Source of the DNA: Marsupella aquatica
Lineage: Eukaryota > Marchantiophyta
Direction of reading: 5' to 3'
Assembly (NCBI GenBank): GCA_973895155.1
Contig: OZ316896.1
Location: 1,612,001 to 1,676,000 of the forward strand
DNA length: 64,000 nucleotides
In this document: positions 57,291-64,000 of the stretch, piece after piece
How the letters are laid out: each line of letters starts with the position of its first letter
Numbering within the stretch: position 1 is the stretch's first letter
The notes under the pieces: model-generated
Told to the model about the DNA's origin: nothing
Seen by the model: only the letters and a program-made list of their open reading frames with translations
Database searches by the model: none
Translations under genes and position numbers: made by a program

Positions 57291-58054
57291 TATGCCTCGT
57301 AGCCTTTTGTTTCTATATCATCATACTTCTTCTTGATAGCATTATCCCATCGCAGTCTCACAATGTTACATTTCTTTTCTGGTAAGTCCATAGTCGCTGC
57401 AATTCAGGAAATCAATTGTCGTTAGTATAGATATTTTTACTATAAAGCTGAGTCCATAATTTTGAAACTGCTTGACCCTAAATATCAATTCAAATGATTT
57501 CATTACCTTTCATCCTCCTCAAGAGCATTGGTTGAATATATTCATGGAGAGTCATGTAATCATATTGCTTATCTTCATTGATGATTATGTCAAACTTTTC
57601 TTTGTCCATGAGAGTTGTATCTCAAGAACCTCATATAATTATATATTTCAGTTGCTTTATTCTGAAACGATGTGCCACTCAGACACCATCGTTTACTAGA
57701 TTTTAAATCCCAGATAGATTTACAAACATTAGTTTTCCAATTTTTTATAGCTTGGCATTCGTCTAGTACGATTCTATACCAGTCTATATCATATAAAGGA
57801 CTATGCCTATTTGTTGCAATCCCATATGTGGTTATGACTATGTCAAATTCATCAAACCCAAATTTTTTCTTTTGTCTTTTTGCACCATGAAAGACAACAA
57901 CTCTCAAATTCCCCTCAGGAATGATTTTGTCTTGTATCTCAGCCTTCCATTGAAGGACAAGTGATTGAGTACAGACAATTAGTGTCTTGCTCCCTAGCTT
58001 GCGGTCTATTTGACAAAATAAGTAACAACATTTGAACCGTCTTCCCCATGCCCT
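57291..58054 (-). pseudogene. N-terminal ATPase lobe exons of the SNF2-RING gene
   Basis: Three pieces: 58,054 to about 57,560 (motifs I to III), continuing frameshifted to about 57,500 (MDKEKFDIIINEDKQYDYMT before LHEYIQPMLLRRMKG), then 57,397-57,291 (DLPEKKCNIVRLRWDNAIKK). The DExx box reads DECQ rather than DEAH, and motif III reads LSGTSFQN rather than LSGTPFQN, both consistent with decay or drift. Confidence 0.85.
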
Positions 58055-58260
58055 ACGATTTGAATGACAGAATAAAATATCAGTTTCAAATACTAAAGTT
58101 CTATTTACATACATGACAAAACGTAAATGTTGAATCGTTCAATACTATTAATGAATCTTGCAACTTTTGTATCATCATTTCATTATATATTGTTTGCATC
58201 AACAAGGTGAAGTAGACACTGTTTACTTGAACTACTGTCGGAGTAGCGCTTGTCGGATTG

Positions 58261-58588
58261 CTATTTGCGCCTATCATTGTTTCTCGTGGTTGTTGTGATG
58301 CCTTGGCTACCTTGTTGCCTTTGGTGGTCGACATCTGCTTGTTGAACACGACAAATGGGTAAGTGGAACACTTTTAAGTCCGGCGGCGTAAGATCTCCAA
58401 CAATGCGCATGAATGCTCTATTTGTGACCCTACTCAACATAACATACACCAGGCCCGGTGTGAATTCACTGTTTATTTCTAGCACGACCTTGCCCGCTAG
58501 TGTGCAATCTTGGCTCTTGTGACCTGTTATGGCGTATCTGAGCATGAGAGAGAAAGTGGATTTGCTATGGGTTTGCTGTCCCGAGATG
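58261..58588 (-). pseudogene. PIF1-type helicase C-terminal fragment
   Basis: The minus-strand frame reads SKPIANPLSLMLRYAITGHK, then SQDCTLAGKVVLEI and FTPGLVYVMLSRVTNRAFMR. This is the end of a superfamily 1B helicase: the TxHKSQG motif (here TGHKSQD) and the VALSRV motif VI. Such sequences come from Helitron transposases or cellular PIF1. It is cut at 58,588 by repeat R copy B, and nothing upstream in the helicase remains. It continues after a short linker into unrelated open sequence (58,349-58,101) that runs up to the SNF2 exon. A Helitron that picked up host exons is one explanation. Confidence 0.7.
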
Positions 58589-59750
58589 TGTCACCTGCTT
58601 ATCCAACGATTTACATGACAAATATGTATTTACTCCTACTAAAATTGTTTGTTATCGTATTATAGGAACGTGGAGGGACGCTATTCAAATTCTATTGCAT
58701 GCAGGATGAGTATGTTTATTTCCGCTCCCGGAAGTGTAATTTTTGATCAAGTCTACCGACTAGTCTCTCTACTTTTGATCAAGTCCCATGGACTACGCCA
58801 CACACACTCCTACTGGTCGCTGGTGGAGTGCTGTCACCACCCCCCCTACTCACATGGTCGACCAATCCGTGCAAGTATTCCTTAGACACTTCTTGGGGAA
58901 AGAACACAATCGTGAACCAAAAAAGATTCACACCAAAACTTGAGGAATCAAACCAAATCCATATCTTTTGGCAAAATGTCGTAGCACATTGCAAGGACAA
59001 CCCGGCCTCCTGCCGTCTGCCCAACTACTGCCTCACTGGGGCAAGTGCTACACCTCTACCTCACTACTCTGGCTTGATTCCCTCTTCTGGCTATGAGCTA
59101 ACTTCCCTAAGCAAACACTAGACTGAGTTCCCCCCCCACTACTACGGGGCTCTCCCCCTAAATACTCAAAACAACACACCATTTAAGCACCCCTCACGGG
59201 GTCACAAGGATGGTGGCTACCCTAGCGGCGCCGCTAAAACCTGCTAAAACTTTTACAGAAGAAATCCCTAATCCTAAAGCATGCAGCACACACATGCTCC
59301 TAAAACCCTAATCTAACGATGGGGCCGACAGTGCCTTCGACGGCGCCCTAACAACGCTCCGTGAACCACCAACCTGCAAGAGACCCCATAATTGCCAAAA
59401 CTAGACGTCCATCTGATTGCACCTCTGAGCTCGCCCCTGGGTAGCCCTACTCCTCCTGATCATGAATCACCAAACCGCTCCCAAAACTGACGTCGAACGA
59501 CCAAGTTATGGCCGTTTCAGTATCACTTTCTTACCAACTTTGTCGGGCCCTAACTTACTCATCCTGGCTCCGTTTGAGGAGCGCCGCCTCTTGTTGGAAT
59601 CAGCTCCGCGAGCTCTTTCCAACAAGCCCGTGAGTGCACCTTTCTGAAAAGTTTCACAATCGAGAGGTTGTACGACCAAGTCCGTACGGCTACCTAGTCC
59701 TCCTCCTCCTCCTCACTCACGGTGCCATGGCTTGAGCCCCGTGAGTTGGT
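58589..59750 (+). repeat. Repeat family R, copy B
   Basis: Direct repeat of 47,083-48,235, with a few percent divergence over the first 750 bp and more afterwards. Starts TGTCACC immediately after the PIF1 fragment. The far end near 59,750 runs into minus-strand retroelement-like sequence. Reversed, it would end ...GGTGACA, which suits the 3' end of a minus-strand LTR, so copy B may be the LTR of the element at 59.8-63.6 kb. Confidence 0.85.
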
Positions 59751-59839
59751 CTCTTTGTCGCTCTCAATCGGAGTGGAGACTACTCCGCCTCTCTTCTTCT
59801 TCACAAGTGTATTCCTCCCGCTAGTGCTCCCTTGCTTCC

Positions 59840-60860
59840 TCAACGCCGCCAAGCCCTGACATAGCCCTCACCGATGGTATCCTTCCACAAGGCAGTCTCC
59901 TCTCCAGATTGCAACTCCAACGATAAAACCTGCCCGGTGGCCATGGGAGTCCCTGGTGTCACAGATCTGGGCGGCATCTCCGGGTTTCCTGTATTGACCT
60001 GGGCCTCCCGTAACGACTTACGTACCTTCTTGAGCTTTTTCTCCAAGCTCTTATTCTTCCTCCTGATTCTTCTTGGCAGCTTCCAGCAGGGGACCGTACT
60101 TCCCACTTACTTCCTTCACCACCATCTCAATGGCCTTGGAGACCAGGTCGGGGGAAAGCGTGGAGCTAGGTGGGCAGGGATTCTTCCGCTTCCCCAGACT
60201 CAAGGCCTCACTTCTTTTGGCCCTAGTCTTAAAGATCCCCACCTGACTCCGTAGTTCTGCAATCTGGCCTCTTAACCTTCCACTTCTCTCGTGTTCTGCT
60301 TCTCTTTGGCCAATGCTTCTCTCAGCACTCCAACTTCCTCCGCTTCTTTGGCCTTAGTAGACAAGGCCCCCCTCAAGTAAGAAATCTCCACTTGAGCCGC
60401 CTGGAGAAGCTTGGCCTTCTCTTGTATGGCTTCCTCCTTAGCTTTGATCACCTCCTTCATCGACGTGGCACCTGTTAAACGCCCAGTTTGACTTGCGATT
60501 AACGGACGTCTAACTGCCTTCTTCGCAGTATCTCCCGCTTAAATGATCAACCGACCTTCTAGCGGGGTACTCCCCTCTTCCTCTATATAGTCCCCGTAAG
60601 TGAATCCTACCAAGTGCTCTATAATGTCTAACTCTTCCTTCCACCTCTTGGGCACGACTGCTTCAGTCAACACCAGACCCTCCCTGTAGATGATCTCGAT
60701 AAACCCACACCAGTAGTGGTAAGTAATTAAACAGATGGGAATACTCTCCTGGCGTAACGCCCGGGTAATCAGGTGGGAACCGATGGAACAGATCCACAAT
60801 TCCAGTGGTCTTAACTTAATCAAGGAGCAAGGCTTGTCCACCTTACTGTCTACATTCATG
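59840..60860 (-). pseudogene. Retroelement-like ORF fragments with a coiled coil
   Basis: Minus-strand frames in order. 60,859-60,539: LIKLRPLELWICSIGSHLIT ... EELDIIEHLVGFTYGDYIEE. 60,460-60,272: heptad-rich, VIKAKEEAIQEKAKLLQAAQ ... LREALAKEKQNTRE. 60,242-60,051 and 60,106-59,840: basic/charged, NKSLEKKLKKVRKSLREAQV. Taken together this is one decayed protein with a globular N-part and a coiled-coil C-part, the same plan as the accessory ORF at 51.2-53.9 kb though not obviously homologous. GC content and codon use resemble the LTR elements rather than the host genes. Confidence 0.45.
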
Positions 60861-61721
60861 GTTGTTATAGTAGCAGTGACCGGGTTAGGTCCTGCTGTCC
60901 CTCAATCGGCCTTCCTGGCAATCGAGATGTCTTTGGCTAAATCAAGCAATTTAAATAGAGGTATCCGTAGTAGGAACCCCAATTTAACGGTTGACCCTGT
61001 ATGTTGAAGGTGTACGACGACCAAGGTCACGTCCTGGATACACACAATCTCCAACCAGACCTTGCTTCCCACGAGCTGTCTGTTAAATCGCTACCTTAAC
61101 GTGCTAAACCGTAAGGTCCTCACTCGTAGTGAGACGATTTCCATTCATCCCAGCGATTTACCATTAATCAACTTAACACATATTCCTAACGAGTACTTCG
61201 CGCAAACTCCCATAACCGCACTCCTCGACTCTCAGTATTAATCACGAATGCCCCTCCTTCGAATGACTTTCAAAGTTACTGCTTCTTCTAACTTGATTCA
61301 CAACATTCTTCCAACGTTGACTCTGGACTCTTACTCACCGCTCAAGCACAAGGTAACGAAGTTCCTCTGCACTCTATTGCATTCATACACATCTCTTTAT
61401 AATCGAAAACTACTCAAAACGAGTAGGGACACTAATACAAAACGCTGGTAATCTTGAGGTGAGTCCGGCTCTACCTCTCAACCAAGCTCCTAGCAAAAAG
61501 TGACAGAGCGCCTAGCGCTCCACAGCCTCTAAATACCTATGCATCGCGTCCATCTTTGCTGAGGTTTCTAACTACTTTTCGGGGCGCGCCGACTTCAGTT
61601 GGACGGTTCGCCCTTCAGCTGCGGTCTCCTGCGCTAATCTGCCAAGAAACTCTAACTGTCTCCTGCCAAGAACGATGAGCGAGCCAAGAACCATGTTTAC
61701 ATGTCAAGAAGATTCCCGTGG
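60861..61721 (-). other. Spacer within minus-strand retroelement-like region
   Basis: No convincing ORF. Short motifs only; nothing recognised. Confidence 0.35.
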
Positions 61722-62344
61722 TTACTGAACTGTGCAACGACGCCCTTGATTCTCTTCTTTGATGGCGCCTGAACTGGAAGCTTCCGGACTTTCGATCGCC
61801 AATTCTGCTAAGTGTGAAACGACATTTAGGTTATCGTCCCCTTCCTTAGCGGTAGTCGCTTTGTTGGCAACGATTACTTGACCGACGGTGATTAATCGCC
61901 ATGCAATCCGTTGATCGCGGTTGTTATCCCGCCTTAGTACCAGATTCCACTTCTTCCGCATGACATTTCTACAAAATTCTCAATGGCCCCGCTGGTCGTG
62001 AATCGCTGACGAAACTCTTCGCCCTTCATTCCAAACAATTGTTGCCCGGCCTCATCCCAAACATGATAGCTCCCTTCTTTCACCCGAATGGTGAACATAA
62101 ACATAAGCACTCCTTCGCCTAGCGGTTTACACCTATGCCCTACTCGATTTCGGCTAATAGGGGTTCCCATGTCGGTCCCCTCTTGTCTTTTCTGTCGAGC
62201 CCTTGTGCCTAAGGCACAGACCTTGCCATCTGCTAGAAAGCCATCGCAACCTTCATAACAGAACTCTACTCCTATCCGGCCACTAATCGCGATGATCGTC
62301 GCCTCTCCTAATTCTAGCCTTTCCGCCATTCTAACAGGATGCAA
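61722..62344 (-). pseudogene. Unrecognised ORF pair, faintly RPA/OB-fold-like
   Basis: 62,344-61,934 reads MAERLELGEATIIAISGRIG, then FCYEGCDGFLADGKVCALG, and FMFTIRVKEGSYHVWDEAGQ before QLFGMKGEEFRQRF. Cysteines followed by a VWDEAG...LxGM pattern resemble the C-terminal OB-fold of replication protein A, which some plant Helitrons also encode. The frame then shifts to 61,961-61,722 (LRRDNNRDQRIAWRLITVGQ). The resemblance is weak, and a gag-like protein is equally possible. Confidence 0.25.
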
Positions 62345-62557
62345 TGAACTGCTACCGGTCCTTGCGTGCTGCTCCCTAAATACCCTGGATTAACTTCTGG
62401 CTGACGCTTCTAAGACTAAAGGACTATAATTTAACCGGTGTAATGTTACCGTTTACAGCACCCTGCTGCAATGTTTCCACCCTTGTGTTGGCCTGCTTGA
62501 GCGCATCTCTCAATGTGTGGGCAAGCTTGAGCCCCTCATGGGCCCCTTCACAAAATC

Positions 62558-63349
62558 CTATAATTCCGCCAAGTAGACCTCTGGAATGTCATAACCAAGG
62601 GGCTCCTCTGGGTTCCCCACCAGAGATTCTAGCCACTCCAATGTGTACTCCTCATCTTGGATGTCCTCCTCAACTTGACTGTCTCCTATTCCTGCTGACA
62701 CTGCTCGCACTTTCGTGACTTTCCCCGAGATGGTAGTGGCAATGCTGCGGATTTCCGTGGTAAGGGATGACCCCGCTTCTTCGGGCCCCGGGGAGGTAAT
62801 CAATCCTTCTACCCTGGCCAACAAAAATGACCCCATCAAATGCAAAGCTTCTCCTGGTTTCAGACTCTTGGGTTTAGTAGCCAATAGCTTTGTCAATCCG
62901 TAATACCACCATCCGTAAGCATGGGCTGGATATTTCCAAATATCCAGAGCAATTATGAAATGCTCCCCGTTCACTACCCCGTATTGCACATTACCGAGGA
63001 CCCGTTGATGAACCTTGGCCAGAAATCCCTTGTGTGCTGCATCCTTGACAGCCGAGAGATGAATGGCCGTGGTGGAGGTAGGATTGTTCACCCAGCATGC
63101 CACCATTGTCAACGTGAGATCCCCGACGATGTGTCGCGGGGTGAATAAGAACTGCTGGTTCTCCAAAAACAAAAGCTTAGCCAATTCGGCATGAGGTACC
63201 AAACGCTGAATACATGCAAAATAAATCCCCTCCGTGCGCAATTCCATTCCAGCCTCCAAGTCCCAACTCTTCCCTGGAGGGATTCTAATCTCTACTCTCA
63301 TGAAGTCGGTGAGCCCGGTGGCCTGGAACATAGCTTTGCAATCCTCCAT
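62558..63349 (-). CDS. Hypothetical retroelement-like protein, 263 residues
   Basis: An intact minus-strand ORF from the ATG at 63,349. Reads MEDCKAMFQATGLTDFMRVE at the start, a globular middle (FTPRHIVGDLTLTMVACWVN; LDIWKYPAHAYGWWYYGLTK) and an acidic C-terminus (DSQVEEDIQDEEYTLEWLES). Upstream, 63,570-63,349 holds another open stretch (ICRYKAAYHEYIATLIEEER) that may be its true N-terminus across a frameshift. No family recognised. Its GC-rich setting and neighbours suggest a retrotransposon accessory or gag-like gene. Confidence 0.45.
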   Translation of the reverse strand: MEDCKAMFQATGLTDFMRVEIRIPPGKSWDLEAGMELRTEGIYFACIQRLVPHAELAKLLFLENQQFLFTPRHIVGDLTLTMVACWVNNPTSTTAIHLSAVKDAAHKGFLAKVHQRVLGNVQYGVVNGEHFIIALDIWKYPAHAYGWWYYGLTKLLATKPKSLKPGEALHLMGSFLLARVEGLITSPGPEEAGSSLTTEIRSIATTISGKVTKVRAVSAGIGDSQVEEDIQDEEYTLEWLESLVGNPEEPLGYDIPEVYLAEL

Positions 63350-63570
63350 CACCTGGCAGAGGTCTTGGGATAAATTCGACGAAAAACCTTCCTCATAACC
63401 GGTGCTGGACTTGCTGCCGGTCCAGTGCTCATTGCCGCTCTTCTTTCTTCTCTCTCCTCCTCAATTAGTGTCGCAATGTACTCATGGTAAGCGGCCTTGT
63501 ATCTACAAATGCGAGTCGCGCTGAACTCAGGCTGATCAAGCATCCATGCCCAGGAACAATTCCCAATCAC

Positions 63571-64000
63571 AAAATCCGGTCACCACATTCAAATCCTGGC
63601 CCGAATGGCCCCCGTATCACGATTAAGAACCATCCTCAATTTCCCCAAAAGTCACTCCATGCCCTCGCCGCCAATGCCTGGAAAAAAGTGAGCCACCAAT
63701 CTTCAATAATTAACCATGAGAGAGCTTCAAAAATAATTGCAAGAGCTGGAGAGAGCTTTCGGCAATGAGGGAAGTCACGCACGGCGGAGAAAGGAGAGGA
63801 AAGAAAAACCAAAGGAAAAATAACAAAAAAAAGAACAAAGGGGAACCGAGTTCTCCCCTTTATCTCCAGTCCTCATGTCTCTGCGCCTGCCCTGACTCGC
63901 GGCTGCCTGCTACCACCTGGCTACGGCCTCCCGACTACCGGGAGCATTAATGCCCCCCCGGCTGGCCACGGCATCGCCTCGCGGTTGCCTGCCCCAACTC
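63571..64000. other. End of window, retroelement-like non-coding sequence
   Basis: GC-rich with purine-rich stretch (63,780-63,840) and CTGCCTGC/CGGCTGCC-type repeats near the end. Possibly the 5' untranslated or LTR part of the minus-strand element; not resolved. Confidence 0.3.

Larger units (their letters stand above)
46802..58054 (-). pseudogene. SNF2-family RING-helicase gene (RAD5/RAD16/HLTF type), exploded by insertions
   Basis: Minus-strand order is canonical. The Walker A piece GMGKTVQMLLLILS lies just after an acceptor-like CGTAG (about 58,054). Then come KTLIVCTQSLVLQWKAEI, DECQAIKN (DExx box), SKRWCLSGTSFQN, LHEYIQPMLLRRMK (about 57,505) and LPEKKCNIVRLRWDNAIKKK (57,397-57,291). 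The C-terminal lobe follows (RING, HELICc), then the conserved EDTIEEQVLTLQ (47,088-47,047, before GTATTA) and a last basic exon (46,930-46,802). In this family the ATPase remodels chromatin or forks and the RING ubiquitylates partners. Frameshifts are visible near 57,985-58,010, near 57,600 and just after the RING. A gypsy element sits between the two lobes and a 2.45-kb insertion splits the last helicase motif. It is dead. The N-terminal HIRAN or DNA-binding region is not seen. Confidence 0.85.

Noticed and set aside
47083-59750. Repeat R copies A and B as the two LTRs of one 12.7-kb element
   Set aside because: SNF2-RING exons lie both outside copy A and between the copies in correct gene order, so the space between is host gene, not element interior.
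1-64000. tRNA, rRNA or small RNA genes
   Set aside because: No convincing cloverleaf, rRNA or snRNA sequence was seen by eye; a covariance-model scan would be needed to exclude them.

Overview
This is nuclear DNA of a land plant, probably a large repeat-rich genome. A P-class pentatricopeptide-repeat (PPR) gene, an L-type lectin, a lectin-receptor-kinase fragment, a CRAL-TRIO gene and a RAD5/RAD16-like SNF2-RING gene all point to plants, and coding parts carry GT-AG introns. The species cannot be told from sequence alone. Host genes are few and most are broken; at least two thirds of the window is mobile DNA in nested layers.

Layout. 1-1.5 kb: 3' part of an intact PPR gene. 2.8-3.1 kb: decayed lectin-receptor-kinase fragment. 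4.5-5.5 kb: intact secreted L-type lectin. 6.9-7.3 kb: remnant of an unrecognised gene that resumes beyond 33 kb. 7,295-33,031: a very large DNA transposon ended by 13-bp inverted repeats (CCCTGGGCCCTCA) and an exact 8-bp target duplication (GATCGAGA). Its transposase gene is a pseudogene broken by point mutations and by two later insertions: an LTR-retrotransposon derivative (14,859-18,234, duplication TCTTG) and a second member of the same DNA-transposon family (20,862-31,581, duplication ACTGAATC). The second member carries an intact two-exon gene for a 1,540-residue transposase. A third, non-autonomous member sits at 33,969-35,043 (duplication GTGGTGAT). Two inverted ~285-bp MITEs and a third unrelated MITE lie nearby.

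37.3-46.4 kb: a segment bounded by long (~0.8 kb) repeat-rich inverted repeats. It holds a degenerate CRAL-TRIO gene, minisatellites and a zinc-finger-like remnant. 46.8-58.1 kb, minus strand: a SNF2-RING gene exploded by at least two insertions: a 2.45-kb repeat (47,089-49,540) inside its helicase exon, and a 5'-truncated Ty3/gypsy element (50,319-56,604) with pol and a large accessory ORF downstream of pol. 58.3-58.6 kb: PIF1-type helicase fragment. 58.6-59.75 kb: second copy of the 47-kb repeat. 59.8-63.6 kb, minus strand: unrecognised retroelement-like ORFs.

How the parts relate. The accessory ORF of the gypsy element is homologous to the only ORF in the LTR-derived insertion at 14.9-18.2 kb, so that insertion is a non-autonomous relative. 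The three CCCTGGGCCC elements share termini; the inner copy encodes the only apparently functional transposase here and could mobilise the others. That family is the main candidate for an undescribed system. All boundaries and homologies were read by eye, without database searches.
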